59,043 nucleotides of DNA from Candidatus Poribacteria bacterium (lineage in GTDB: Bacteria > Poribacteria > WGA-4E > UBA9662). Both the position numbers and the translations under genes were made by a program. The notes under the pieces were generated by a model. It had not been told where the DNA came from. It did not search any database and saw nothing but the letters and a program-made list of their open reading frames with translations. Position 1 is the first letter of the stretch. Each line of letters opens with the position of its first letter. The stretch spans positions 1 to 59,043 of the forward strand of contig PAQF01000052.1 of NCBI GenBank assembly GCA_002709695.1, in the 5' to 3' direction. Positions 28,371 through 38,145 of this stretch are shown here, in pieces.

Positions 28371-29323
28371 ACGCGATTTTCCTCAGAAATAATGACGGAT
28401 GTCACTCAACTGATCACAAGAGACAATTTTTAGCTCCGAAATAGCAAAAACAGCAGCCCTATTTGATCTATTACACAATCAATTTTCATTGGAAAATCAT
28501 AGTCTACAGACTAAACAGCAAAAACCAATCCGATCAATTGAAAGGAGACCATTATACCAAAATGGAATTACCTTATTACAGTTCCTTCTCTAAAAACATT
28601 CTAACGAGAAAAAATAACTAACACATGGACCTAGAAATTACTTATTTTTTGCTTTTTATCTAGGGAAAGAAGTAACCTTTAATTGTGCTGGCTTTCTGTG
28701 TTTGAAGCTCAAAAGAACTAAAGACGACATGGTTACTAAGTAGCAGGTAGATAGTAACACCAGATTAGAGGCTAAATCAAAATATATTTTCCTCTTAGCT
28801 CACCATGAAAATAATCGCAACAATAATTGTCCTATCAACATAAAGACATAGTAATTACCCATCATTAGTTACAAACTAATAAACTACGGAATTACAGGAT
28901 ACGAACAGCTTAAAAGTCATATCGAAAAATCCCCTGAACAGAACTAGCTTTGACATACCGAAGTAAAGCAGAGCCAAATTTTTTTCTAGAAAGCTCAATA
29001 CATTTGCCTACAGCCGAAATTTAAAGTTGGAAAAACCAGCTCAACGACACAATGTAAATAATATTCAAAAAGCGCAGAAAGGCTGTCAACATTTTCCTAA
29101 CCATAGCCGTCGCACTTGGCAACTAATACAAGATCAGCTAAAAGCTTAATTTCAACTGAATAATGACATCAACTTTAAGACTCAATCAAACAAACAGAAA
29201 TAAAATGACAGGAACAGCACACCAAACAACATTTAGACGTCGAAACCAAATCATTCGAAGTAAGATGAAACTTGGGTAAAACCAGCTAACTACTCAAATT
29301 TCATCCAAAGATTAAAGAAACGT
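28371..29323. other. Long gap without a recognisable gene
   Basis: About 950 bases between divergent genes. Both strands are full of stops. On the minus strand a short frame ending near 28919 reads SALLRYVKASSVQGIFRYDF before TAA, which looks like the last strand of an outer-membrane barrel protein; an upstream stop limits it to about 37 codons. It may be the tail of a decayed gene. Otherwise I see nothing. Confidence 0.4.
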
Positions 29324-30127
29324 ATGAAAAAAAAATCTTACGGCAACGCCCTCATAGTTTCGTGTATTCTCCACTCAGTTGGATTACTACTAGGCACTTT
29401 GTTCATCGTGCAAAATGAAATCTATGAAAATGATCCGATACGAATCAATATTGCTCGAACGATAAAAAACAACCCAAAACGCCGTCTTGAAAAACGTCGT
29501 AAAAGCCAAATTAAGTTAAAGCAGAAAGCACCCAAGGCCGTTCTAATCAAACTCCAAACTAACGTGGTTACAACAGCCGCTCAATTACCAATGAGCAACA
29601 CTTTTTATACTCTACCAACAAGTAACACATCGAGTTTTGTTGAACAACACAGATTCTCACCGAGAAGTGTCTACAATGCAAAATTAGAACGAAAAACTCC
29701 ATTGAATGTGCAAAGTATAAATACTTTTTCAAAAATGCCAAAAATTTCAACGAAACCAATAGGAGAATCAATTCTATCGAAGATTACTGCAAATCAAAAT
29801 CCAGTTGAAATGAATCCCGCAAATCTGGATTACCAAACACCTGGTCCATATGACATTACTCAAGCACCACGGTTCCTCAAAAAACACCCTGTAAAATATC
29901 CAGAACTAGCCCGGCAGGCGAATAAGGAAGGAATTGTCGTTCTTGAAGCAGGAATTGGCATCGACGGAATAGCAAGAGACATTATTTTAATACAAGGGTT
30001 AGGTTTTGGTTGCGACGAAGAAGCAATCAGAGCCTTAACAATGTCACGCTTTATCCCTGCGAAGAATGGTAACACTCCCGTTCTTGCCCGAATTCAAATC
30101 CCATATCGTTTTCAGCTTAAAATCTGA
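29324..30127 (+). CDS. TonB-family energy transducer
   Basis: 267-residue inner-membrane protein that carries proton-motive energy to outer-membrane receptors. One N-terminal membrane helix (about 8-30, NALIVSCILHSVGLLLGTLFIV, including the helix His-Ser typical of TonB), a Lys/Arg-rich start of the periplasmic linker (KNNPKRRLEKRRKSQIKLK), a long disordered linker, then a TonB C-terminal domain (about 185-267): KYPELARQANKEGIVVLEAGIGIDG and AIRALTMSRFIPAKNG. The TonB-dependent receptor gene follows 105 bases downstream and is the likely partner. No exbB or exbD in the window. Confidence 0.92.
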   Translation: MKKKSYGNALIVSCILHSVGLLLGTLFIVQNEIYENDPIRINIARTIKNNPKRRLEKRRKSQIKLKQKAPKAVLIKLQTNVVTTAAQLPMSNTFYTLPTSNTSSFVEQHRFSPRSVYNAKLERKTPLNVQSINTFSKMPKISTKPIGESILSKITANQNPVEMNPANLDYQTPGPYDITQAPRFLKKHPVKYPELARQANKEGIVVLEAGIGIDGIARDIILIQGLGFGCDEEAIRALTMSRFIPAKNGNTPVLARIQIPYRFQLKI

Positions 30128-30232
30128 TCAATCAATATCCTCAACAAATATAATTGATTCTAGTAGTAACACAACATTTTGCTATTATGTCATGATTCTA
30201 CAATTTAATTAGATAGCGAGTCTAACAATACA

Positions 30233-32524
30233 ATGAAGAAAGGTCTAATCTTAGCACGCATTGGATTAGTTACAGCAATTACCTTTACCTGTTGCTACAT
30301 TTCCGCTTTTAGTGGCGAAATACAAGGAACGGTATTGAGTAGTGCAGATAGTAACAAACTAAGTGGTGTGAAAGTGCAATTGCTTGAAAACGGACAGAAA
30401 AAGGTAACTAATAAAGAAGGGAAATTTGCCTTTTTGGATCTTCAATCTGGTGACTATACATTATTAGTAATATCACTTGGGTATCGCACAATGACGATAA
30501 AAAACTTAGTTGTCTCTGAGGAACAAGTGAAGGAAATCAAGATCAATTTAGAAAAAATCGAATTCCTGTTTAATGAAATTCTGGTCGTAGGCCAAGCGCT
30601 TCCAAAAGCAATCAGTCGCCAAAGCTTACAAGGACTGGAGATAAAACGATTACCAGGTGCTACAGGAGACGCCTTAAAAGCAATTCAATCACTTCCAGGA
30701 ATTAGGGCTGCAAACGACTTTAGTGGCCAGCTTTTCGTTCGAGGTGGTGGGCCGGAAGATAATACCATTTATTTTGATCGCTTCCCGCTTGAAGAAGCTT
30801 ACCATTTTGGGGGGTTAGTTTCCACAGTAAGCTCGGAAATTTTGAATCGTATTGACGTTTACGCTGGTGGTTTTGGCGCTGAATATGGCCGTGACGCACA
30901 AGCAGTTGTTGATGTCCATTCACGCCAAGGAAACAGGAAAAAATTCAGTAGTAACCTTCACGTCAATTTTTTGTATTCAGAAGGACTCATTGAAGGACCA
31001 ATCGGAGACCGTGGATCCTGGTATTTGGCTGGCAGACGGAGTTATGCTGATGTAGTATACGATCTGCTACCAATTCCGAAGAGTGATGTAATCACGGCAC
31101 TTCCACGATTTTGGGATTACCAAACCAAGCTTAGTTACGACATCAACGAAATGTTTCAACTTGACTTGAATGCATTCGCTTCGGATGATTTCGCCCAACT
31201 CAAATTGGGTAAAGATAAGCCTGACGACGATTTATCGGGGGCTTTTTACCTAAAAAACTCATTTCATTTGCAGGGTGTTCATCTACGTTCCATTTTAACT
31301 CCAAATATCAAGTATGACCTCAACGTTTCACACTCTAAACGGCTGATAAACTTCAAGATTGGCAAAGGATTCTACCTGCGGATACAACCCACCGATATCG
31401 ATGTCAGACACGATTTGACATATAAAATTACACCCAGATTCCAAATTGAGTCAGGTCTTAACAACAACATTGGACGAGCAGTGGTGCAGACCTTCTTTCC
31501 TAGACCACCAGAAGAAGGAGACCCTAACTTCGACTTCAGATTATCAGAGAAAGTTCAATCTAACCAAAGGAATAAAGGGTATGAAGTTGAAGGGTATTTA
31601 CAAGGACGGTTCAAACTCACGAATTTTTTCTCCACAACCCTAGGAATGCGATTTGATTACGCACGTGATTTAACTGGACAAATTGCTGTTCAACCCAGAA
31701 CGAGTTTCAACCTGTTGCTTCCTTTAGGATCAGAGATTCGTTTTGCTTATGGACGATATATGCAGTCACCCCAACCTTGGCAGGCATACCCACCAAGTGG
31801 AAACCCTAACTTGGATGAAACTACAGCTCACCACTTTGTCCTCGAAATTGAGCGAGAGGTTGGAGTAGCTACTGAACTCAAATTTGCCACCTATTATAAA
31901 CAGTTAAAGAACCAAATCGAGTCTGTTCCAGACCAGAACCCTAGTTACCTTAATTTGGGAGCAGGATACGCGCGAGGTTCAGAAATTCTCTTGCAACACC
32001 GTCAGGGAAACAAGCTGTTTGGTTGGATCAGCTACGCCAACTCAGTTTCCAAAAGACGCGATTCTCCTGATCAACCATACCGGTTTTACGATTATGACCA
32101 AACTCATGTGGCTACAATTACAGCGAGCTATCAAATCAGCAAAAACTGGGAGATTGGTGCGAAGTGGCAATACGCAAGTGGAAATCCTTACACCCCCTTG
32201 ACATGTGAAGAAAATGTCAAACAACCTTGTGCTAAACAAGTTTTTAACAATAATAGATGGAGACAGATCCCAATCTACGGAGAAATAAACTCTTTCAGAT
32301 ACGATCCGTTCCACCGGCTTGACATAAGAATTAATAAAGATTTTATATTCAGTAGCTGGAAAATGAGCTTATACTTGGAACTGTTAAATGCCTACAACCG
32401 AAAGAACATCTTAACCTTTGATTACGACGAGAATTATGCCAGAGATGAAAAAGGAAACGTAATTAAGGATATAGTCAGCCAATTGCCAATAGTTCCATAT
32501 ATTGGCATCAAGTCAGAATTCTAA
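30233..32524 (+). CDS. TonB-dependent receptor with N-terminal carboxypeptidase-like domain
   Basis: 763-residue outer-membrane receptor. Signal peptide (about 1-27), then a carboxypeptidase regulatory-like Ig domain (about 28-110; EIQGTVLSSADSNKLSGV, LPLINKED-type GKFAFLDLQSGDYTLLV). The plug (about 115-230) carries EILVVGQ, IQSLPGIRAANDFSGQLFVRGG and RIDVYAGGFGAEYGRDAQAVVDV. The barrel ends in Phe (GIKSEF). The CarboxypepD_reg-plug layout is common in Bacteroidetes-type and Poribacteria-type receptors. Substrate unknown. It is paired with the tonB gene upstream. Its stop overlaps the stop of the convergent barrel-protein gene. Confidence 0.93.
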   Translation: MKKGLILARIGLVTAITFTCCYISAFSGEIQGTVLSSADSNKLSGVKVQLLENGQKKVTNKEGKFAFLDLQSGDYTLLVISLGYRTMTIKNLVVSEEQVKEIKINLEKIEFLFNEILVVGQALPKAISRQSLQGLEIKRLPGATGDALKAIQSLPGIRAANDFSGQLFVRGGGPEDNTIYFDRFPLEEAYHFGGLVSTVSSEILNRIDVYAGGFGAEYGRDAQAVVDVHSRQGNRKKFSSNLHVNFLYSEGLIEGPIGDRGSWYLAGRRSYADVVYDLLPIPKSDVITALPRFWDYQTKLSYDINEMFQLDLNAFASDDFAQLKLGKDKPDDDLSGAFYLKNSFHLQGVHLRSILTPNIKYDLNVSHSKRLINFKIGKGFYLRIQPTDIDVRHDLTYKITPRFQIESGLNNNIGRAVVQTFFPRPPEEGDPNFDFRLSEKVQSNQRNKGYEVEGYLQGRFKLTNFFSTTLGMRFDYARDLTGQIAVQPRTSFNLLLPLGSEIRFAYGRYMQSPQPWQAYPPSGNPNLDETTAHHFVLEIEREVGVATELKFATYYKQLKNQIESVPDQNPSYLNLGAGYARGSEILLQHRQGNKLFGWISYANSVSKRRDSPDQPYRFYDYDQTHVATITASYQISKNWEIGAKWQYASGNPYTPLTCEENVKQPCAKQVFNNNRWRQIPIYGEINSFRYDPFHRLDIRINKDFIFSSWKMSLYLELLNAYNRKNILTFDYDENYARDEKGNVIKDIVSQLPIVPYIGIKSEF

Positions 32525-33324
32525 TTTCTTCCACTTTTTTCTTTGCTAATTAAACGAGCTGCCTGTTTAGCGAGTCGTTGTGTTTCCTCAATCCGCTTAA
32601 CTAATGACTTGTTGGTGAAAGCTATTTTGGCCAGAAACCGCATTTGGCTGCCATTATTCAATAATTCGGTTCCAACTGTGGTCTGCAAACCAGTAGCAGC
32701 AGTATGTAAGAGATTCCCTGATACACCACGCCGATCAAACTGCAGGATAAATAACAAATTCCCGTTGGCTATCTTAGGTGAGAATTCTTTTTCCAAACCA
32801 CCGAAAAACCCAGTCCTGTTTTCTGCCCCGTAGTAGTCATCAACAATTCCAAAATGCACACCAAAGATGTGTATTGTGGGCAAGTTTAGTTTTTTGCTAA
32901 AGGACAAAAACATAGACCGATGTCTTTTAATATTATTTAGGTCTTTGACACCAATCGACAAATGGGGTAACAGATTCTCCTCTTTCAGGAGTTGTAACTT
33001 TAAATGACTAAGTAACGTGCTTTCATCACCAAGTTTTGGATTCGTCCGGTGATCGATCCCAATTTCGATCCAGTTAAACAAACCGAAGTCCAAACCCAAA
33101 ATCGTTTCCTCGTGCAAAAATTTATTATCTCGCCCAAAGAAAAAACTCGTACCAACCTCAAAGATTCCATGTTCAACTATCTCAGCTACGGGTATTCCAA
33201 CTTGTCTTGGCTGGTCAGAGAGAACAGATGTCGTATGAAAACATAACAAAAAGCAACAAACGAATCGTATTGTCCAAAGTGGGAGTTTTTCTTTAAACCT
33301 AGCGGTCCTGAGTCTGAATTCCAT
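32521..33324 (-). CDS. Exported beta-rich protein, likely outer-membrane barrel, unknown family
   Basis: About 267 residues from ATG at 33324 (TTG at 33336 would add four). Signal peptide with a hydrophobic core (LWTIRFVCCFLLCFHTTSVLS). The rest has alternating strands such as ETILGLDFGLFNWIEIGIDHR, TIHIFGVHFGIVDDYYG and LLFILQFDRRGVSG, typical of small outer-membrane barrels. A charged helical tail follows (RIEETQRLAKQAARLISKEKSG). I do not recognise the family. The start lies 26 bases inside the end of rpiA, so the two genes are probably translated together. Confidence 0.7.
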   Translation of the reverse strand: MEFRLRTARFKEKLPLWTIRFVCCFLLCFHTTSVLSDQPRQVGIPVAEIVEHGIFEVGTSFFFGRDNKFLHEETILGLDFGLFNWIEIGIDHRTNPKLGDESTLLSHLKLQLLKEENLLPHLSIGVKDLNNIKRHRSMFLSFSKKLNLPTIHIFGVHFGIVDDYYGAENRTGFFGGLEKEFSPKIANGNLLFILQFDRRGVSGNLLHTAATGLQTTVGTELLNNGSQMRFLAKIAFTNKSLVKRIEETQRLAKQAARLISKEKSGRN

Positions 33325-33976
33325 CAGCAGCCCCAAAAATCACACGATCAGCCCGACCTACAAATAAACCATTGTCTACTACACCTGGAATCCCGTTAAT
33401 TCTAATTTCAATTTGTTTGGGATCAGAAATCTGATCAAAGTAGCAATCCAAAATGAAGTTACCATTGTCACTTCTAAACGTCTGATCATCAACCTGTCGC
33501 AAAACCGATCTTTGACAAATTTGGTTAAGTGCCATCTGAGTGGACTCCCAACCAAACTGAACAACTTCGACAGGCAACGGCACTTTTGCCCCCAAGTAAT
33601 CAACAATCTTGCTCTCATCAGCAACAATAACCAGACGATTTGAAGCGTGGGCGATAATTTTCTCCCGAACTAAGGCTCCTCCCAGACCTTTAATCAAATT
33701 GAGACTTGGATCGACTTCGTCCGCGCCGTCAATCGTAAGATCGATGACTGGATTTTCCATCACTGTTGACAACCGAATTCCTTGTTCTTCAGCAATCTGA
33801 CTAGTTTGTTCCGAAGTTGGGATACCAATAATATCAAGCCCCACTTTAACCATCTGACCTAGTTTCAACAAAGCATAGTAAATTGTCGATCCAGTCCCCA
33901 GCCCAAGAATCATCCCTGACCGAACTTCCTCAACCGCTTTCTCAGCAGCAAGTTCTTTTAAACGTTCTTTTTCCAT
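33299..33976 (-). CDS. rpiA: Ribose-5-phosphate isomerase A
   Basis: Interconverts ribose 5-phosphate and ribulose 5-phosphate in the pentose phosphate pathway. 225 residues, family length. Signatures: GLGTGSTIYYAL (phosphate loop), GIPTSEQTS, IDGADEVDPSLNLIKGLGGALVREKI with Asp83, Asp86, Lys96 and Glu105 as expected catalytic residues, and ADESKIVDYLGAKVPLPVEV. The C-terminus GVVDNGLFVGRADRVIFG is typical. It starts just after a terminator that ends the LamG transcript, so it must have its own promoter or rely on read-through. The exported barrel gene overlaps its end. Confidence 0.98.
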   Translation of the reverse strand: MEKERLKELAAEKAVEEVRSGMILGLGTGSTIYYALLKLGQMVKVGLDIIGIPTSEQTSQIAEEQGIRLSTVMENPVIDLTIDGADEVDPSLNLIKGLGGALVREKIIAHASNRLVIVADESKIVDYLGAKVPLPVEVVQFGWESTQMALNQICQRSVLRQVDDQTFRSDNGNFILDCYFDQISDPKQIEIRINGIPGVVDNGLFVGRADRVIFGAADGIQTQDR

Positions 33977-33979
33977 AAT

Positions 33980-34022
33980 ATAAAAAGCTCATGCACCTAA
34001 TGACCAAGTAAAGCATGAGCTC
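33980..34022 (-). terminator. Rho-independent terminator after the LamG gene
   Basis: Perfect nine-base stem (AGCTCATGC with GCATGAGCT, arms 34013-34021 and 33986-33994) with an 18-base loop. On the minus strand it is followed by TTTTTATATT. It sits 20 bases after the LamG stop and ends just before the rpiA start codon. Confidence 0.9.
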
Positions 34023-34041
34023 TCTGAACTCCAAGTTTTTT

Positions 34042-34818
34042 TTATTGTTGTTTGATGTATCCCCAGACAGTTGTCAGTTTCCCTTGTGGTTCAGCAGCCA
34101 AAAACCCCTCCATACCATTCTGGATCTCAGTGACTTCATTTTTATCCAAAGTGCGTGAAAAAATGGCCGCTTCGTCCATTACACCCGCGTAGGTTTCATT
34201 ACCTTGACCACCCAAATGGTACTCCGCATTTTTTCCACCAGTCACTTGGTGATCTGCGGCTTTTACTTCTTTACCATCAAGGTAAATTCGAAACTTCTTT
34301 TTATCTGAAGTTAAGGTGATATTGTACCATTTATTTTTTTCAATTAATCCTCCGTCGGTCTGACACATAACTGTCCACGCACCACCAACCTTCCCACGCC
34401 AAGAAATCAGCCCTTGATCCTTGTTTATAAATAAGGTATCGTGTCCGGAACCGCCGGGCAGACTACGCCAAATATGTTCCCAACTACTTCCTTCAAAATT
34501 AGGTTTAATCCAAACCGAAAGAGAAAAATTTTCTATAAAAAAATCACCATTCAGTGAATCAGATGGAGTAATATTGATCCACGCGTTCGGGTCTAGGTCA
34601 ATGGCTTTTGCGCCAAACTTTCCATCAACCCACTTCGACTTCCCCTGAATTTGCCCGTCATTAGCATTTTTAGTAGCATCCTTTGTATCACCATCTAAAG
34701 GATAATATAAGACCAGAGATTTATCATCTGCGGACCAAACAAAAACGGAAATTAACAGCAAGATCATAAAACTCGATGAAACCAACTTTAAACTTTGGCA
34801 AACTCTAGATTTCATCAT
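34042..34818 (-). CDS. Secreted LamG (concanavalin A-like) domain protein
   Basis: 258 residues: signal peptide (about 1-30, ending VFVWSADD), then one LamG/Laminin_G_3 jelly roll (about 35-230). Strand motifs: LVLYYPLDGDTKDATKNANDG, FSLSVWIKPNF, HDTLFINKDQGLISWRGK, KWYNITLTSDKKKFRIYLDGKEV and YAGVMDEAAIFSRTLDKNEV. A C-terminal tail (AEPQGKLTTVWGYIKQQ) follows. Likely binds carbohydrate or acts as a surface module; ligand unknown. GGAGG lies eight bases before ATG (within GGAGGATAAATT). Own terminator downstream. Confidence 0.92.
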   Translation of the reverse strand: MMKSRVCQSLKLVSSSFMILLLISVFVWSADDKSLVLYYPLDGDTKDATKNANDGQIQGKSKWVDGKFGAKAIDLDPNAWINITPSDSLNGDFFIENFSLSVWIKPNFEGSSWEHIWRSLPGGSGHDTLFINKDQGLISWRGKVGGAWTVMCQTDGGLIEKNKWYNITLTSDKKKFRIYLDGKEVKAADHQVTGGKNAEYHLGGQGNETYAGVMDEAAIFSRTLDKNEVTEIQNGMEGFLAAEPQGKLTTVWGYIKQQ

Positions 34819-35251
34819 AATTTATCCTCCTTATATATAATTTTAAGTTTTCATCGCATTGAAAACAAAGGTAATCCATCCGAACTCCGGGATCAAGCTA
34901 TTTAATTTTTAGCCTGATCTAATAAAGTAAGCCTGATAGCATATTTGGGTCTCATCAAATTAGGAACGCTTTCGACCAACCCAAGCTGTGGTTGGCCTAG
35001 CCCTATTATCTTCATAACGAACCCTGCAGATTTTGGAGACGCAACATAACAGCCGTCAAAATTCAGTAATATAGCTAGAAACACACATAGCGGATTCTAC
35101 ACAAAACCTAATACACTGTCAATTCTATAATGAACTAATAAAATAACAGATCCATAAAAACACATCTGATGTTGATATTCTATCGGGAATTTGTTGCTTT
35201 CAAGAACCTTTTCCTTTGAACTACTGGGTAGACTAGTGATAGAATCGCAAT
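34819..35251. other. Gene-free gap between divergent genes
   Basis: About 430 bases. It must contain promoters for the LamG gene and the NtrC-type regulator, but I see no consensus site I would defend. A 60-codon minus-strand frame at 34902-35084 has no ribosome site or recognisable content and is probably chance. Confidence 0.4.
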
Positions 35252-36658
35252 ATGAAAAACATCCTAATCGTTGATGACGACGAAAAGATTTGTTGGGCCT
35301 TTGAACAGTTTCTAACAGATGAAGGTTATAATCCAATTATTGCTAGTAATGCAGAGGAAGGACTACGCCAAATCGAAAATAATCGTCCAGATCTTGTGAT
35401 GCTTGATATTCGATTACCAGGTATTAGCGGCCTAGAAGCATTACAGGAGATAAAGAAAATTGACCCACAAATTCAGGTTGTAATCATGACAGCTTACCAC
35501 AATGTGGAAACAACAATTACAGCGATGCGCCTTCAAGCTTTTGATTTTCTGCCCAAACCGATTGATCTAGACCAAGTAAAAGCTATTTTGAATCGTGTGA
35601 GTCGTCTTAAAATTGTCCGCAAAGAACTCGCCACAGACATAGAAAAGCGAACAGACCAAACACCCAAACTCCAATTGGTCGGTAAGAGCCTACAGATGCA
35701 GGAAATCTACAAACTAATTGGGATCATGGCTAGTAACAACGAGATTGTCCTAATTGAAGGAGAAAATGGAACAGGAAAAGAACTAGTTGCCCGTGCCATA
35801 CACCACAACAGTCTACGACAAGATGGCCGTTTCGTGGCAATAAACTGTGGGGCTATTCCCGACCCATTACTCGAAAGCGAGCTATTTGGCTATGTCCCTG
35901 GTGCATTTACTGGTGCAAGCGCCCAAGGGAAACCTGGCAAGTTTGAATTGGCAGACGGCGGTACGATCTTCCTTGACGAAATCAGCAATATGTCATCCGC
36001 CTTGCAAGTAAAACTACAACGGACGCTGCAAGAAGGAGAAATTGAACGTCTTGGTGGAACAAAAACAATAAAAATAAATACACGAATTATAGCAGCTACA
36101 AATCAAAACTTATCACAAACTGTCAAGCAAGGAGATTTTCGAGAAGACCTATACTACCGCGTCAACCGAGTACTTATAAAATTGCCGCCACTCAGAGATC
36201 GAATTAACGACATACCTCTACTAGTCGAACACTTTATAAAACAGATCAACAGTGAAACAAATCAAAATATTCGAGGTGTCTCATCCGAAACCACACAACT
36301 TTTGCAAAATTACGAATGGCCTGGCAACGTACGTGAACTCGAAAATGCTGTCAAAAGTGCTGTTGTCCTGTCGAGATCAGACGTTATTCTACCAGAACAT
36401 CTGCCAAAAGAAATACAAAACCCAACATCAGCGAATGCTCTACAGATGGAACTAAAGTCGGCTCTCCTCACTATCGTTAAGGAGGCAATCAAACTTAAAA
36501 AGGATTCACTGTACAATGAACTAACCAATACTCTCGAGGCCGAACTCATTCCAACAGTAATCAATGCTTGTAATCATAATCAGACCCAAGCGGCAAAACT
36601 CCTCGGTATTAGTCGAACAACATTGATTCAGAAACTTAAGAAAAGGAGCAAACTTTGA
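35252..36658 (+). CDS. NtrC-family sigma-54-dependent response regulator
   Basis: 468-residue transcription activator for sigma-54 promoters. Receiver (1-120): ILIVDDDEK, phospho-Asp in VMLDIRLPG, Lys in LPKPIDL. AAA+ domain (about 145-380): GENGTGKE (Walker A), GAFTGA loop for sigma-54 contact, GGTIFLDEI (Walker B), LYYRVNR and the EWPGNVREL sensor. A Fis-type helix-turn-helix (about 435-465, TQAAKLLGISRTTLIQKL) ends the protein. No histidine kinase gene is nearby, so it is an orphan regulator here. The next gene begins inside its stop codon. Confidence 0.95.
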   Translation: MKNILIVDDDEKICWAFEQFLTDEGYNPIIASNAEEGLRQIENNRPDLVMLDIRLPGISGLEALQEIKKIDPQIQVVIMTAYHNVETTITAMRLQAFDFLPKPIDLDQVKAILNRVSRLKIVRKELATDIEKRTDQTPKLQLVGKSLQMQEIYKLIGIMASNNEIVLIEGENGTGKELVARAIHHNSLRQDGRFVAINCGAIPDPLLESELFGYVPGAFTGASAQGKPGKFELADGGTIFLDEISNMSSALQVKLQRTLQEGEIERLGGTKTIKINTRIIAATNQNLSQTVKQGDFREDLYYRVNRVLIKLPPLRDRINDIPLLVEHFIKQINSETNQNIRGVSSETTQLLQNYEWPGNVRELENAVKSAVVLSRSDVILPEHLPKEIQNPTSANALQMELKSALLTIVKEAIKLKKDSLYNELTNTLEAELIPTVINACNHNQTQAAKLLGISRTTLIQKLKKRSKL

Positions 36659-37272
36659 AACAATTAGCTCTTTACTGCATAATCTATTTTACAACTTTCT
36701 CAGTTATAGCCGAAGAAACCGAAACTCTTCTGCAAGAAAAACTAAAGGTTAAAGGGTTTGGCAGTCCAATTGTAAAATTGACCCAAGTCCATAACGAGTT
36801 TGACCTGATGATAGGAGCACGTGGGGCCGTACTTCTGAATCGAGCCTTTGCCATCGGCATTGGCGGATATAGCCTAGCATCATCAATTCATGTTTCAGAA
36901 ACCAATAGTAACTTTGAAATGGAATATGCTGGTCTAATTTTAGAATTCGTGTTTCCATCCGATAAACTCATCCACTTATCCGCCAACACACTCATTGGAT
37001 GGGGAAGTCTAAACAACGCTGCTAATCGTAATTGGATGTCCTATGACCCCTATTACGATGATAGATACCATTATGCAAATTACAATCTGGTCGACGACAG
37101 TTTCCTGGTTATTGAGCCTGAACTCAATCTTGAACTAAATATGACAACCTTTTTTCGGCTCGGACTGGGTATCAGCTACCGCTACATAAGTGGAGTTGGA
37201 CTTACACCACTTACAAATTCTGACCTCAAAGGTCTAGCTGCTGTTTTCACATTCAAAGTTGGAAAATTTTGA
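36655..37272 (+). CDS. Exported barrel-like outer-membrane protein coupled to the NtrC-type regulator
   Basis: 205 residues. Start codon TTG overlaps the TGA stop of the regulator (TTGA), with AAGGAG six bases upstream. Signal peptide (LALYCIIYFTTFSVIAEE), then alternating strands (FDLMIGARGAVLLNRAFAIGIGGYSLAS, MEYAGLILEFVF, FFRLGLGISYRYISGVG) and a final LAAVFTFKVGKF ending in Phe, as in small outer-membrane barrels. Family not recognised. Tight coupling suggests it is made in fixed ratio with the regulator, an unusual pairing. Confidence 0.75.
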   Translation: MKQLALYCIIYFTTFSVIAEETETLLQEKLKVKGFGSPIVKLTQVHNEFDLMIGARGAVLLNRAFAIGIGGYSLASSIHVSETNSNFEMEYAGLILEFVFPSDKLIHLSANTLIGWGSLNNAANRNWMSYDPYYDDRYHYANYNLVDDSFLVIEPELNLELNMTTFFRLGLGISYRYISGVGLTPLTNSDLKGLAAVFTFKVGKF

Positions 37273-37404
37273 GTATGCTAAAAGCAATTGACGAAAGATA
37301 TTACCTTGCGATACAATCCAGAAACTGGCGATACTAGAGAAAATAAAAATCTGATTGACGGAAACCAAAACTGACAAGATTAACAAATACAATAATCAGT
37401 TTTT

Positions 37405-38089
37405 TTGATTGGAATCTCAATCTTTGGGTGTCGCCAAGAAACAGTTCTTATTGATCCAAATAAGACCAATGCAGGTAAGGTAGAAACGGTCACCTCATCG
37501 AGTGACAAATCTTTGAACTACAACCAAGGAGTCGAATACCACCAGCAAGGAAATATGGAAAAAGCTACCACTAAATAGAGAGACCATTGACGCAGATCCG
37601 AAACATGTGGGTGCACATCTTAATCTGGGAACTATCTATCATACCCAAGGTAAATTCAACCATGCCATTATGTCCTATAAAAAGGTGATTCTCATTAAGC
37701 CTGACTATCTAGAAGCACATTTGAACCTAGGTGCAGTCTACAGAGCCCAAGGGAATTACGAGGATGCTGCCAAGGAATATAAAGAAGCTATTCGCATTGA
37801 TCCTGATGACAGCATGGTACATTATAATTTAGGCGATATTTACTATAAACAGGGCAAAACTGATCAAGCAATCTTCCAATTCAAAGAAGTTGTTCGTATC
37901 AACCCTCAAGATGCGGAGGTACATAATATACTCGCTTGTTTTTTTTCGGTTAATAACCAAGAATCTCTTGCGATCGAATCATTACGGAACGCTATTCAAT
38001 TGGATATAACCTTTCGTGAAAACGCCAAAACAAACGTCCTTTTCTCCAACATACGAAAGAATTCCAAGTTCCAAGAATTGGTTCAATAA
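37405..38089 (+). pseudogene. Frame-broken TPR protein
   Basis: An N-terminal part (about 37405-37575: IGISIFGCRQETVLIDPNK, then NYNQGVEYHQQGNMEKATTK) runs into TAG at 37576-37578. The continuing TPR sequence is in another frame (ETIDADPKHVGAHLNLG and four further repeats to 38089, e.g. YEDAAKEYKEAIRIDPDD). The repeat phase fits a two-base loss (or one-base gain) near 37577. No ATG or ribosome site precedes the first part, so the 5' end is damaged too. A 160-residue TPR remnant could still be made from GTG at 37607, without a good ribosome site. Confidence 0.75.
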
Positions 38090-38145
38090 AGAATCTTACA
38101 TTACTGAACATATCATATTTACATGGTACTGAAAGGAAGTTGTGA

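Noticed and set aside
30128-30170. AATCAAT/ATTGATT inverted repeat after tonB
   Set aside because: Seven AT-rich pairs, no U-tract; too weak for a terminator.
34902-35084. 60-codon minus-strand frame
   Set aside because: No ribosome site or recognisable content; probably chance in an AT-rich gap.
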